Positions 36,626 to 45,022 of a stretch of DNA of 58,217 nucleotides are shown here, piece after piece. The DNA comes from Luteolibacter arcticus. Its GTDB lineage: Bacteria; Verrucomicrobiota; Verrucomicrobiia; Verrucomicrobiales; Akkermansiaceae. The number at the start of each line of letters is the position of its first letter. Within the stretch, counting starts at the first letter, position 1. The stretch is from positions 1-58,217 of the forward strand of contig NZ_JAPDDT010000025.1 of NCBI RefSeq assembly GCF_025950235.1. The letters are read 5' to 3'. The notes under the pieces are model-generated. The model had not been told where the DNA came from and made no database searches. It saw only the letters and a list, made by a program, of their open reading frames with translations. The translations under genes and the position numbers were made by a program.

Positions 36626-37408
36626 ATGAAACCGAAAATCATCTTCATTCACGGGATGTTCCAGAATCCCAAAAGCTGGAATCGATGGTTGTCTCACTTC
36701 GAGTCGGCAGGCTTCGAAGCGGTAGCTCCCGCTTGGCCGCTCCACGACGGTGAACCTGCCGAGCTCAGGGCGAATATGCCGTATGGGCTGGGATCGCTGC
36801 CGCTGGAGCGCGTGTACGGCCACTATCGCGACATCGTCCGTGAAGCGGTGGAACCACCGGTCGTCATCGGGCATTCGCTCGGGGGACTGATCGCGCAGAA
36901 GCTGCTTGCGGAGGGATTGGTGCGGGCGGCCATCGGCATCGCTTCGGTGGCTCCGAACAAGATGTTGGCGTTGGACTGGGGCTTCATGCGCAACAGCGCT
37001 TCCATCACCAATCCCTTCGCTGGCGATGAACCTTACGAGATGACGCCGGAGCTATTCCACAAGAACTTCGCGAACACGCTCAGCCGCGAGGAAAGCGATG
37101 CGGCATGGGAGGCTTACGCGGTCCACGAGAGCCGGCAGGTGCTGCGCGACATCCTGGGGGAGGAGGGCGAGATTGACATGAAGCTGCCTCACCATCCGCT
37201 GCTACTGATCGGTGCGGAGAAGGATGAGATCATTCCCGCCTCACTGGTCCGGAGGAATGCGCACGCCTACGAGGACGAGCGGTCTCACCACGAATACAAG
37301 GAGTTCACCGGGCGCGGGCATTTCATCTGCGGCGAACCGGGCTGGGAAGAGGTGGCCGCTTCCATTTCCAACTGGCTTCAAGGGCATCTTACCGCGCTTC
37401 GTTCCTGA
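36626..37408 (+). CDS. alpha/beta hydrolase
   Basis: A 260-residue alpha/beta hydrolase. The opening IIFIHGMFQNPKSWNRW holds the oxyanion region. The nucleophile elbow is GHSLGG (Ser84), the acid is Asp200 in GAEKDEIIP and the base His232 in TGRGHFI. It should cleave an ester, lactone or similar small substrate. It lies 43 bases after the catalase and 23 before the dehydrogenase and is probably in their operon. The frame is open upstream through the catalase end, but the fold begins at the ATG at 36626. Confidence 0.85.
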   Translation: MKPKIIFIHGMFQNPKSWNRWLSHFESAGFEAVAPAWPLHDGEPAELRANMPYGLGSLPLERVYGHYRDIVREAVEPPVVIGHSLGGLIAQKLLAEGLVRAAIGIASVAPNKMLALDWGFMRNSASITNPFAGDEPYEMTPELFHKNFANTLSREESDAAWEAYAVHESRQVLRDILGEEGEIDMKLPHHPLLLIGAEKDEIIPASLVRRNAHAYEDERSHHEYKEFTGRGHFICGEPGWEEVAASISNWLQGHLTALRS

Positions 37409-37431
37409 AATCCGTAGTACTGCTAAATCTT

Positions 37432-38646
37432 ATGAAAGCACTTTGTTGGCACGGCGTGGGAGATGTGCGGGTGGACACCGTACCCGATCCCGAGATCCTC
37501 GATCCGAAGGACATCATCATCCAGATCACCGCGAGCGGGATTTGCGGCTCCGACCTTCACCTCTATGACGGCCTGATGCCGACGATGGAGGAGGGAGATA
37601 TCATCGGCCACGAGCCGATGGGAATCGTAGTGGAAGTGGGGAGCGAGGTGAAGAAATTCAGGAAGGGCGATCGCGTGGTGGTTCCCTTTGTGATCGCGTG
37701 CGGTTCCTGTTTCTTCTGCGAGAAGCAGCTCTACTCGGCCTGCGATACCACGAATCCGGGGGCGGATCTGGCGAAGGTGGCCATGGGCCACGCGCCGGCC
37801 GGGCTCTTCGGCTACTCCGGGATGATGGGCCGCTACCCGGGCGGGCAGGCGGAGTATCTCCGGGTGCCGCATGCCGATGTCGGACCCATCAAGATCGAGT
37901 CCGACCTGCCGGATGAGAAGGTGCTTTTCCTCTCGGACATTTACCCGACCGGGTACATGGCGGCGGAGAATGCTGGCATCGAGCCCGGCGATACCGTGGC
38001 CATCTGGGGCTGCGGTCCGGTGGGCCAGTTCGCCATCCAGTCCGCGTGGATGTTCGGTGCCGGCCGCGTGATCGCGATCGACCGGGTGCCAGAGCGTCTG
38101 GAGATGGCAAGGGTCCACGGACGGGCGGAGGTGATGAACTTCGAGGAGGAGGAGGTCCACGAGCGCCTTATTGAAATGACCGGTGGACGTGGCCCGGACC
38201 GGTGCATCGACGCCGTCGGCGCGGAAGCCCACGGGACGGGATCGCTGGATGCCGTGGTGGATCGTGCGAAGCAGGCGATGCATCTCTCCATGGACCGGCC
38301 CCACGTGCTCCGGCAGGCGATCATGGCTTGCCGGAAGGCGGGCACGCTATCGATCCCGGGCGTCTATATCGGCTTGCTCGACAAGATTCCCTTCGGAGCG
38401 CTGGTCAACAAGGGCCTGACCGTGCGGTCCGGCCAGACCCATGTGCAGCGCTACCTTGCGCCTTTGTTAGAGAAGGTGGAGGCGGGCGAGATCGATCCGT
38501 CCTTTGTGGTCACCCACCGGGTATCGCTCGAAGGTGCGCCGGATGCTTACGAGAAATTCCGGAAGAAAGAGGACGGCTGCATCAAGGTGGTGATCAAACC
38601 GGGGATGGCCCGGGAAAGGGAAGGAGACGAGGTGCGCGCTGGTTGA
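37432..38646 (+). CDS. zinc-dependent alcohol dehydrogenase (MDR)
   Basis: A 404-residue medium-chain dehydrogenase. Catalytic zinc ligands are Cys38 (GICGSDLH) and His60-Glu61 (GHEPMG). Structural zinc is held by Cys90, Cys93, Cys96 and Cys104. The Rossmann motif reads WGCGPVGQFAIQ. The long insert after the cysteines (TTNPGADLAKVAMGHAPAGL) and the later DAVGAEAHGTGS resemble the glutathione-independent formaldehyde dehydrogenase branch. It should oxidise an alcohol or aldehyde with NAD(P)+. It is last in the catalase-hydrolase-dehydrogenase row, which suggests a stress or detoxification role. Confidence 0.9.
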   Translation: MKALCWHGVGDVRVDTVPDPEILDPKDIIIQITASGICGSDLHLYDGLMPTMEEGDIIGHEPMGIVVEVGSEVKKFRKGDRVVVPFVIACGSCFFCEKQLYSACDTTNPGADLAKVAMGHAPAGLFGYSGMMGRYPGGQAEYLRVPHADVGPIKIESDLPDEKVLFLSDIYPTGYMAAENAGIEPGDTVAIWGCGPVGQFAIQSAWMFGAGRVIAIDRVPERLEMARVHGRAEVMNFEEEEVHERLIEMTGGRGPDRCIDAVGAEAHGTGSLDAVVDRAKQAMHLSMDRPHVLRQAIMACRKAGTLSIPGVYIGLLDKIPFGALVNKGLTVRSGQTHVQRYLAPLLEKVEAGEIDPSFVVTHRVSLEGAPDAYEKFRKKEDGCIKVVIKPGMAREREGDEVRAG

Positions 38647-38850
38647 ATTGAGTGAAGCCGCCTTAACGCGATCGGAGTGATGAATCCTGTTTCGGTTCCG
38701 TGCCGCCGTTGCCGGGGCCGGTCACGGCGGCTGCGTGGCGGAAGACGGCGCGCCGATGAGTTGACTCGACCTTCTCATCGTGATGCGGACGGAGCACTAG
38801 GGCTCAGTTCATGATTGCGCGCAGCAGCGGGATGGCGATAGCGTTTCGCG

Positions 38851-39237
38851 ATGAGACATGCCCTCACCTGGCTGCTCGCCACGACGATGCTTGGTCAAGC
38901 AGCGCCGAAGGTTCACCGGGTGTCCCAGCAGGATGTCACGAGTTCAGACATCATCGTGGTGGTGAAGCAGACGAAGAGCGGGAGGTTCGAGATCGGGGAA
39001 GTGGTGAGGGGCAACGCGGATTTCCTGACGCTGTTCCTTCATCTGCTCAACCGCTTGGAATTCGCGAAGGGCAGCCGGGAGCGGCAGTTTCTGTATCTGA
39101 ACCGGGAAGGGCGGGATCCACTGGACCCGCTCAAGGTAGGCCGGGTGCCGGAGATCACCGGCGGCAAGTATGTTCCCTCGCAATCAGGGCAGTGGTTCCT
39201 TTGGCGGAATGTGGTCGAGGGGCGGAAGGACTGGTGA
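38851..39237 (+). CDS. hypothetical secreted protein
   Basis: A 128-residue protein with a short signal peptide (RHALTWLLATTMLGQAAP) and a mature part without recognised motifs; it includes FLTLFLHLLNRLEFAKGSRE and ends WFLWRNVVEGRKDW. No cysteines remain after cleavage. The family is unknown to me. The 204 bases before it hold no gene. Its opposite-strand neighbour starts at 39767, so the two genes converge. Confidence 0.5.
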   Translation: MRHALTWLLATTMLGQAAPKVHRVSQQDVTSSDIIVVVKQTKSGRFEIGEVVRGNADFLTLFLHLLNRLEFAKGSRERQFLYLNREGRDPLDPLKVGRVPEITGGKYVPSQSGQWFLWRNVVEGRKDW

Positions 39238-39278
39238 CATCCGCCGTCGGGTCACGAGGCTCTCCTGCAGAGCTGTCT

Positions 39279-39767
39279 TTAATGATCGCCGGCGCGGCCC
39301 AAGCACGCATCCCAGAAGCTTCGCTCCTTGGTAACAAGCGTGCCTTCGACGATCGATTTTGAGACGTCGCCCAACACATCCTCCCGGTTCTTGTATTTCT
39401 CCGCGAGTTGAAAGCCAGTCTCTCCCGAGATCTGGAAAGCACTTTTCAAAGCCGCACTCCGGATGATTGGAGGTTCGTGGTCGTCGTCCGCAATCGATTG
39501 GAGCACATCAAGCGCCGAGGTGGTTTTATCCACACCCAGGAAGGTGATTGCGTAGAGCCTGCGGGGCATTTCCGGATCTGCAACCTTTGCAGCGATGGAA
39601 TCGGCCACCCTGCGAGAATGCACGATCAGGGGATCCATCAATTGCTCTTCGGAGCGGACCCCATGGTAAAAATCATCGAGAACCTCCTCCTTGGAGGGGA
39701 CTAGCAGAATTGCCACCAACGCGGACAAAAGCAGCGCGACGGCAGATAGCTTGAACACTTTGCTCAT
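39279..39767 (-). CDS. hypothetical exported helical (HEAT-like) protein
   Basis: A 162-residue protein with an N-terminal signal or anchor (KVFKLSAVALLLSALVAILL). Its mature part is all-helical: ADPEMPRRLYAITFLGVD, SALDVLQSIADDDHEPPIIR and SAALKSAFQISGETGFQLAE look like HEAT-type helix pairs. Such domains usually mediate protein contacts. No function can be assigned. It converges with the 38851 gene. Confidence 0.55.
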   Translation of the reverse strand: MSKVFKLSAVALLLSALVAILLVPSKEEVLDDFYHGVRSEEQLMDPLIVHSRRVADSIAAKVADPEMPRRLYAITFLGVDKTTSALDVLQSIADDDHEPPIIRSAALKSAFQISGETGFQLAEKYKNREDVLGDVSKSIVEGTLVTKERSFWDACLGRAGDH

Positions 39768-39833
39768 GGCGGGATGGAATGGGTTCAGTCTCCGAACATC
39801 TTGGTCAACCCATTAGCCCATTCCGATCCGAAA

Positions 39834-39881
39834 GGCTCGGCGAACCTACCGTCCAGGCGGAATAAATTCCGCGTTCCCAGC
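39834..39881 (+). repeat. GCGGAATAAATTCCGC family, copy 3 (arm inverted)
   Basis: GGCTCGGCGAACCTACC is the reverse complement of the usual arm. It is followed by CCAGGCGGAATAAATTCCGC and GTTCCCAG in the forward sense. As in copy 1, arm and core are inverted relative to each other. Confidence 0.65.
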
Positions 39882-39945
39882 CCCCGATGAAGCGGGGTGC
39901 TCCATCAAACAGTTGGGCTTCGCTTTTCATGCTGCCGAGGCTTGC

Positions 39946-40326
39946 TCACATGGCGATCTTCTGGCCGACGAAGACGAGGCAGTCGTTGGGGTCGCCGATG
40001 TGGAATTCACGCATGCCGTAGTCGCGGTCGTGGAGGTCGCGGATGCGGTAGTGGTCCTTGAAGGATTCGACGTGGTTCCAGAGGGGCGCGATGTCGTCCA
40101 CCTCGATGTAGATCTCGGTGTGGCCGCGGACGGCGGTCAGGACGGATTCGTCCGCTGCCTTCATCAGGTGGAGCGTCGCGCCGTCGCGGTCGAGGATGGT
40201 GTAGTCCGCGGAGTAGAAGGTGACATCGAAGCCGAGGACCTGGACATAGAAGTCGAGGGTCTGCTGCATGTCGCCCACCGCGAGCATGGGGCTGATTCGC
40301 GTGGTGGGGGATTGGATCATGCCCAT
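39946..40326 (-). CDS. VOC family (glyoxalase-fold) protein
   Basis: A 126-residue protein with the vicinal-oxygen-chelate pattern: ISPMLAVGDMQQTLDFYVQV starts the first beta-alpha-beta-beta-beta unit, and TEIYIEVDDIAPLWNHVE starts the second. The end, REFHIGDPNDCLVFVGQ, is typical (the D-P-x-G-N-x-hydrophobic region). It could be a glyoxalase-like enzyme, dioxygenase or drug-binding protein. Metal ligands cannot be fixed with certainty. The start is the ATG at 40326 or the one two codons later. Confidence 0.85.
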   Translation of the reverse strand: MGMIQSPTTRISPMLAVGDMQQTLDFYVQVLGFDVTFYSADYTILDRDGATLHLMKAADESVLTAVRGHTEIYIEVDDIAPLWNHVESFKDHYRIRDLHDRDYGMREFHIGDPNDCLVFVGQKIAM

Positions 40327-40402
40327 GAGTCATCTCATGGCGGAATCCGGAGCGGATATCAATCGGGATTGTTTGGGTTGTCGATCAGGTTTGTGAATGG
40401 GC

Positions 40403-40472
40403 GGGATGGGATGGGATGGGATGGGATGGGATGGGATGGGATGGGATGGGATGGGATGGGATGGGATGGGAT
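40403..40472 (+). repeat. (GGGAT)14 tandem array
   Basis: Fourteen exact copies of the pentamer GGGAT, followed by degenerate GGATGGGAATG. Runs of three G with two-base loops make the plus strand a strong candidate for G-quadruplex formation. The array lies about 80 bases upstream of the VOC gene start (minus strand). Confidence 0.95.
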
Positions 40473-40741
40473 GGATGGGAATGCGGAGGGGCTGTTAGAT
40501 TGGGGGCTTTTCGGGTGGCTTCGGGCCAGGACTCCGCAGAGGCACAGGGGAAAGGCAGGGGGTCACGGAGAGAAGGCAAAGGGTGGGAGTGCCTTGATGG
40601 ATGGCTTTTGAAGGGTGCGGGCTACTAGGGTTCTAGGAGATGGGCGCTTGGCGTGCGGGCTGCATTGGGAGGTTGGGGACCCTATTTGGTGAAGCGGCGC
40701 GCTCCCAGCCGGAACGACGAAGTCGTCCCGCTACGAAGAGG

Positions 40742-40790
40742 ACGGGCGAGACGCCCCTCCAACGGACTGGGGCAAGATGCCCCAGCTACT
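40742..40790 (+). repeat. GC hairpin repeat family A, copy 4
   Basis: GGGCGAGACGCCC, then CCAACGGACTGGGGCAAGA and TGCCCCAGCTAC. The second stem (CTGGGGCA/TGCCCCAG) is perfect. The TTTTTCAGAC tail of the other copies is missing. Confidence 0.75.
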
Positions 40791-40936
40791 GGAGAGGGCC
40801 CGGCTGGTGCAACGTGGCCCGGCTGGTGGCTTCCGCGGTGTTACCACCGCGCCTACGGAGATGAGGGGCGGGCTACCAGGGTTCTAGGAGCCGCACGCGG
40901 AGCGTGCGGGCCACATTGGTGGTGCCGCGGGCGCTC

Positions 40937-42064
40937 TCAGGCCAGGGGCATGCGGAAGATGAAGTCGGTGGACTGGGGGGTGGAGGCGGCGGTGAGGGTG
41001 CCGCCGTGGGCTTTGGCGACTTCGGCGGCGATGTAGAGGCCGAGGCCGAGGCCATTCTGGCTGGGCCGCTCGGCTTCGCGGGTGAAGGGCTGGAAGATGG
41101 AGTCGATGACGTCCGGCGGGATCTGGTGGCCGTGGTTGCGGACTGTTAGAACAAGCGAGTCGTTTTCCCGCCGGCAGGTGACTTGCACGGGCTGCTGGGC
41201 GGCGCCGTGGGTGAGGGCATTGGCGAGGAGATTGGAGAGGATCTGGGAGAGCCGCGCGGGGTCGCAATCGACGGAGCCGCCGAGGTCGAGGTCGCGATCG
41301 ACCTGGCGGTCGGGATAGATGACCTGGAGCTCATCGATGACCTCGCCGAAGATCTTTTCCAGAGCGACGGGCGTGCGCTTGAGGGCGATGCCGCCGCCGA
41401 GACGGAAGCGGGCGAAGTCCATGAGGTTTCCGATGAGCTCATTCATGCGCTGCGCGCTGGAGTCCATGGCGGCGACGAGCTTGGCATCGCGGGGGCTGAG
41501 CTCGGAGCCGGCGAGCAGGGCGGTGCCCATGGTGATGGCGCCGAGGGGATTCCGCAGGTCGTGGCCGAGCACGGCGATGAATTGCTCGCGCAGGGCGGCG
41601 GCCTCGCGCTCGGTGAGCAGGCTGATCTCGGCGGCATTCCGCTCGTGGCGGAGGTTTGCCTCGTAGGCCTGGCGCTCCCTGGCGAGGAAGACGGTGAGGC
41701 GGGTGAAGAGCAATTCACCGCTATCCGGATCGCGGCGCTCCATGGCATTCACGAGCACGGGGAGCCGGCTGCCATCGTGGCAGACGAACTCGAGCGAGAC
41801 CTCCGAGTAGTGGCCCTGCATCCGCAGCAGCGGTGCGAGGTGGGTCTCATGGAAAATCTTGCCACCGATGGAGAGGAACTCGGCGAAGCTGCGGCCGCGC
41901 ATGGTGTCCGCGGGGTGGCCGAGCCACTGGGCGAGCGGGCCATTGCAGAGGACGATGCAGCCGGCGGCATCGAGGATGGCGTGGCCGCAGAGGCTGTGCT
42001 CGAAGAAGTCCGCGAAGTCGCGGAGCAGCGGGTGCTGGTGATGATGACCTTTCCTCTTCGTCAT
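40937..42064 (-). CDS. PAS-domain sensor histidine kinase
   Basis: A 375-residue soluble kinase with no membrane segment. A PAS domain covers about residues 20-130 (HAILDAAGCIVLCNGPLAQW). A short coiled coil leads to the H-box AVLGHDLRNPLGAI with phosphorylatable His168. The ATPase domain shows the N-box NLLANALTHG, a G1-like VRNHGHQIPP (Asn replaces the usual Asp of DxGxG), IFQPF and GLGLGLYIAAEVAKAHGG. It overlaps the upstream hydrolase gene by ATGA (42061-42064), so the pair is translationally coupled. No response regulator is adjacent. The PAS domain may sense a product of the hydrolase. Confidence 0.9.
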   Translation of the reverse strand: MTKRKGHHHQHPLLRDFADFFEHSLCGHAILDAAGCIVLCNGPLAQWLGHPADTMRGRSFAEFLSIGGKIFHETHLAPLLRMQGHYSEVSLEFVCHDGSRLPVLVNAMERRDPDSGELLFTRLTVFLARERQAYEANLRHERNAAEISLLTEREAAALREQFIAVLGHDLRNPLGAITMGTALLAGSELSPRDAKLVAAMDSSAQRMNELIGNLMDFARFRLGGGIALKRTPVALEKIFGEVIDELQVIYPDRQVDRDLDLGGSVDCDPARLSQILSNLLANALTHGAAQQPVQVTCRRENDSLVLTVRNHGHQIPPDVIDSIFQPFTREAERPSQNGLGLGLYIAAEVAKAHGGTLTAASTPQSTDFIFRMPLA

Positions 42065-42858
42065 AGGAAATCGCGGATGGCGGCGATGGTTTCCTCCGGT
42101 GCGCTGAGATTCGGGCAATGGCCGGTGGCCTGCATGACGACGAGGGTGCTGCCGGGCATGCGCTGGTGAAGGTAGCTGCCGACGGACAGCGGGGCGATGA
42201 CGTCGCTGGAGCACTGGAGGATGAGCGCGGGCAGGCCGGTCCGGCCCACGAGCTCGCGGGCGTCGGTGAGGAAGGTGGTGCGGGCGAAGTGCTTGGCGAT
42301 TTCGGGATTGGTGCGGCAGAAGCTGTTAGATAACTCGTCGGACAGTTCCTTGCGCTCGGGATTGCCCATGATGACGGGTGCCATGTTCATGGACCAGCCC
42401 ATGTGGTTCTTGTCGAGGGCGTCGAGGAGTTCCTCGATCTCGGCGCGGGTGAAGCCGCCGATGTAGCTGCCGTCCTCGTCATTGATGTAGCAGGGCGAGG
42501 GGGCGACGAGGATGAGGCGGCTGAACATGCCGGGGGCCTTCAGCGCGGCGATGATGCCAATGACGGCGCTGACGGAGTGGCCGACGAAGATGGCATCCTG
42601 GAGGCCGAGCTCGCGGCCGATCTCGACGATGTCGTCGGCATAGCCATCGAGGGTCGCGTATTTCTCGCGGCGGAAGGCGGAGTGATCGGAGTGGCCGGCC
42701 CCGACGTGGTCGAAGAGGACGATGCGGTGGTCGTCCTCGAAGGCGGGGGCGACGAAGCGCCACATGTTTTGATCGCAGCCGAAGCCGTGCGCGAAAAGCA
42801 TGGCGGTGGCCCCGGACTGGCCGGTGACCGAAACGTTGTTTCTTTCCAGAACGGGCAT
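42061..42858 (-). CDS. RsbQ-like alpha/beta hydrolase
   Basis: A 265-residue hydrolase of the RsbQ/KAI2-D14 type. It shows AMLFAHGFGCDQNMWRFVAP, LFDHVGAGHSD, the nucleophile Ser95 in FVGHSVSA, a lid region, Asp219 in SSDVIAP and His247 in ATGHCPN. In Bacillus, RsbQ works with the PAS-bearing phosphatase RsbP in energy-stress signalling, apparently by supplying a small ligand to the PAS domain. Here the partner is a PAS histidine kinase coupled by ATGA overlap. The frame is open far upstream, but the fold begins at the ATG at 42858. Confidence 0.9.
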   Translation of the reverse strand: MPVLERNNVSVTGQSGATAMLFAHGFGCDQNMWRFVAPAFEDDHRIVLFDHVGAGHSDHSAFRREKYATLDGYADDIVEIGRELGLQDAIFVGHSVSAVIGIIAALKAPGMFSRLILVAPSPCYINDEDGSYIGGFTRAEIEELLDALDKNHMGWSMNMAPVIMGNPERKELSDELSNSFCRTNPEIAKHFARTTFLTDARELVGRTGLPALILQCSSDVIAPLSVGSYLHQRMPGSTLVVMQATGHCPNLSAPEETIAAIRDFL

Positions 42859-42986
42859 GGGAGGGCGCTGCTGGCTTTGCTGTCGCTTTTCCTGATTCGC
42901 GCGCCATTGGATGCACCGAATGGCTGGGGGTTCAAGGGGTATCGGATGGGGGCTTGGAAATTGGGGGATTTGATAATCGGGGATTG

Positions 42987-43391
42987 TTAGGCTTGGTGGC
43001 CGGAAAGCGGGTGTTTTGGGGATTGTCTTAGCCGCCGCTGGCGCCAGGCGAGGGCGGCGGTCCAGAGGGCGAGGTAGGTGAGGAAGACGAGGGGGTCGGG
43101 GAGTCGCATCCATCGCACGTCGAGGCCTTCCGCGGTGGAAAGGGCGTCCTCGAGATCGGGGCAGGAGGCGCGGGGTTCGACATCGATCCAGTGGCGGGCC
43201 ATGCCCTGGTCCGGAGGGGTGAAGACGAAGGTGGCGCCGTCTTGCCGGGCGGCGCTGATTTGCGCTCCTGCGAATGCCACACCCGCGCCGGGGCAGTAGC
43301 GGTAGGAGTGCCACCACGCCCAGCCGAGGAAGCAGGCGATGAAGAGCCCGAGCCAAAACGAGACGCGGCGGTGGAGCGGGCGCGGGGTCAT
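42987..43391 (-). CDS. two-span membrane protein, tandem family member 1
   Basis: A 134-residue protein beginning TPRPLHRRVSFWLGLFIACF. One membrane helix lies near residues 10-28 and a second near 102-117 (FLTYLALWTAALAW), with an exported domain of about 70 residues between them, and a basic end. It is a paralogue of the gene at 43509: the first ~27 residues and about 70 bp of upstream DNA match closely. The family is unknown to me. Confidence 0.6.
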   Translation of the reverse strand: MTPRPLHRRVSFWLGLFIACFLGWAWWHSYRYCPGAGVAFAGAQISAARQDGATFVFTPPDQGMARHWIDVEPRASCPDLEDALSTAEGLDVRWMRLPDPLVFLTYLALWTAALAWRQRRLRQSPKHPLSGHQA

Positions 43392-43485
43392 GTCGTGGGG
43401 AAAGAGAAATCACCAATCATTAATCTTCCAATCATCAATCAAAGTGCCGCTGCGCGGAGATGGGTGGGGAATTCGATCTGTCGAA

Positions 43486-43514
43486 AGCGACAGTAAGGTC
43501 GCTGCTCCTTATGG
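43486..43514 (+). repeat. hairpin plus CTCCTTA element
   Basis: AGCGAC-AGTAAG-GTCGCT followed by GCTCCTTATGG. An overlapping alternative stem exists (CTGTCG-AAAG-CGACAG, 43478-43493). A nearly identical element is at 56458-56486. It covers the stop codon of the minus-strand gene starting at 43937. Confidence 0.7.
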
Positions 43515-43937
43515 CGAGGTCGCGGTGCGGAGGGCAGGGGATTTCATGCGCCGCCAGCGCCAGGCGAGGAAGGCGGATGAGGGCACGAGGTAGAGGAGGA
43601 TGAGAAGCCAGTGGGCGACGGTGACCGTCCATCCTCCGTGGGCTCCGAACGGCTGGCAGGTCACAGCTCCGGGGAACCACCCGGCAGGCGGCTTGTGCGG
43701 ATAGGTGTAAACCTGGAACATGGGAGTCACGGGGCTGATAGAGTAGTGAGGGCCGCTCACTTGCAGCTCCACAAGTCCGCCTAGGGAGCGGGCAAAGACG
43801 CCCTGGGTCCCACCGCGATACACCCAGCCCACGATATCCATGCGGGACATGGACCGCCCCCATGCCCAGCCGAGGAAGGCGAGGAGGATGATGCCGAGCC
43901 AGAAGCTCTTCCATCGATAGATGGGGCGCGGGGTCAT
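43509..43937 (-). CDS. two-span membrane protein, tandem family member 2
   Basis: A 142-residue paralogue of the preceding gene: TPRPIYRWKSFWLGIILLAF opens it, and VTVAHWLLILLYLVPSSAFL is the second helix, followed by the basic AWRWRRMK. The external domain differs (Gly- and Pro-rich, with KPPAGWFPG). Matching sequence around the start (43371-43462 and 43917-44008) shows that a unit of about 546 bp was duplicated including its upstream region. Confidence 0.6.
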   Translation of the reverse strand: MTPRPIYRWKSFWLGIILLAFLGWAWGRSMSRMDIVGWVYRGGTQGVFARSLGGLVELQVSGPHYSISPVTPMFQVYTYPHKPPAGWFPGAVTCQPFGAHGGWTVTVAHWLLILLYLVPSSAFLAWRWRRMKSPALRTATSP

Positions 43938-44124
43938 GGCGTGGGGAAAGACAAATCATCAATCATCAATCCTCCAATCACCAATCGAAGTGCGCTGCGC
44001 GGAGGTGGTGAGCGTGGTGGCGATGCGGGCATGAAGAGGAAAGTGTGGCGGGTCAGGTGCTGCTGCGGACCAGCGCTTGTCGGCCCCGTTGGGGATTTGA
44101 ATCAGGCCGACCACCTCCGCGGCG

Positions 44125-44340
44125 CTACGGTTCCGCGGTCCCAGCGGGGAGGCGCATGAGGCGCCGCCAGCGCCACGCGAGGAAGGCGGACCAAGGGAGG
44201 AGGAAGAGGAGGATGAGAAGCCAGTGGGCGACGGTAACCCTCCATCTTCCGTAGACTGGGAATGGCTGGTAGGTCACCGGCGGGCGGAACCATCCGGCAG
44301 GCGGCTTGGGATGGATGGGATTGAAATCCTCGGGAAGCAC
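44125..44340 (-). pseudogene. truncated third member of the tandem membrane family
   Basis: The 71-codon frame matches only the second half of member 2: KPPAGWFRPPV, then RWRVTVAHWLLILLFLLPWS and AFLAWRWRR. The N-terminal helix and the conserved start region are missing, replaced by unrelated sequence at 44341 and beyond. The only start available is a GTG. This is best read as a decayed copy. Confidence 0.6.
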
Positions 44341-44428
44341 GGAGCGAGTTCACTCCCGTCCCATCCTATCTATCCTATCCATCCCAGTCTGCTTGATTGG
44401 ATCCGCGTTCGTCGCGTTCGTGCGCGTT

Positions 44429-45022
44429 TCACATGTCGATCGCAAGGGGCAGGCTGTGCTCGATGGCTTCGTCGAAGGCTCCGATGATGGGGTGCAGGGC
44501 TTCGGGCGGAATGCCGCGCCAATCGCCGGTTTCGAGTTCGTTCTTCGCGCGGGGGAGCGAGCCGAAGACCTTGCCTTCGAGATCGAGCGGGGCGTCGAAG
44601 GTGATGGGCAGGAAGATGACCGACTTGCCAAGATGGGAGGCGGTTTCCTTCCGCCCGGTGAGGCGCCCGAGCAGGCCGGGCTTTTGGGTGAATTGCTGGC
44701 CGGCCCTTTTCAAGAGTTCGCCAAAGGCCTCGGGATCGACGCGGTGAAAGCCGAAGTGATTCGATCGCTCGTCCCAGGCGGCACCCGCAGCGCCCCGGGA
44801 CAAGAGGGCGGTCATGAGTTTCTCGACAAACGGCACCAGCTCCTCGCGTTCGGCCTTGGCGTCCTCGCCGCCGTAGGGTGTGCCTTCCGTGCGGCTGGTC
44901 ATCCCCTGCGGCGTGACGACATTGTAGGCCACGCCCATCTGCCAGGCATACTCCATGACGGGCGTGATGTAGTCGCCGCTCCAGTATTTGCTCAGGGGGC
45001 TTACGATGAGGTCGACGGCCAT
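44429..45022 (-). CDS. hypothetical cytoplasmic protein
   Basis: A 197-residue soluble protein without signal or membrane segment. It opens AVDLIVSPLSKYWSGDYITP and contains LVPFVEKLMTALLSRG, WDERSNHFGFHRVDPEAFGE and KSVIFLPITFDAPLDLEGKV. It ends in a helical AIEHSLPLAIDM. The well-mixed composition and many conserved-looking aromatics support a real gene. I do not recognise the family. It starts at the ATG at 45022. Confidence 0.65.
   Translation of the reverse strand: MAVDLIVSPLSKYWSGDYITPVMEYAWQMGVAYNVVTPQGMTSRTEGTPYGGEDAKAEREELVPFVEKLMTALLSRGAAGAAWDERSNHFGFHRVDPEAFGELLKRAGQQFTQKPGLLGRLTGRKETASHLGKSVIFLPITFDAPLDLEGKVFGSLPRAKNELETGDWRGIPPEALHPIIGAFDEAIEHSLPLAIDM

Larger units (their letters stand above)
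40327..40936. other. repeat-rich intergenic region
   Basis: 610 bases with no supported gene. They hold the GGGAT array (40403-40472), a short composite-repeat fragment (40528-40580) and hairpin family A copy 4 (40742-40790). The words GGGCTAC...AGGGTTCTAGGAG occur twice, near 40618 and 40870. Confidence 0.5.

Noticed and set aside
40403..40472. CRISPR or origin iterons
   Set aside because: Units of 5 bp without spacing, no replication initiator gene and no DnaA-box cluster noticed nearby.
41183..42169. 328-codon plus-strand frame opposite the kinase and hydrolase
   Set aside because: Gly/Glu/Ala-rich shadow of the histidine kinase, with no hydrophobic core pattern.
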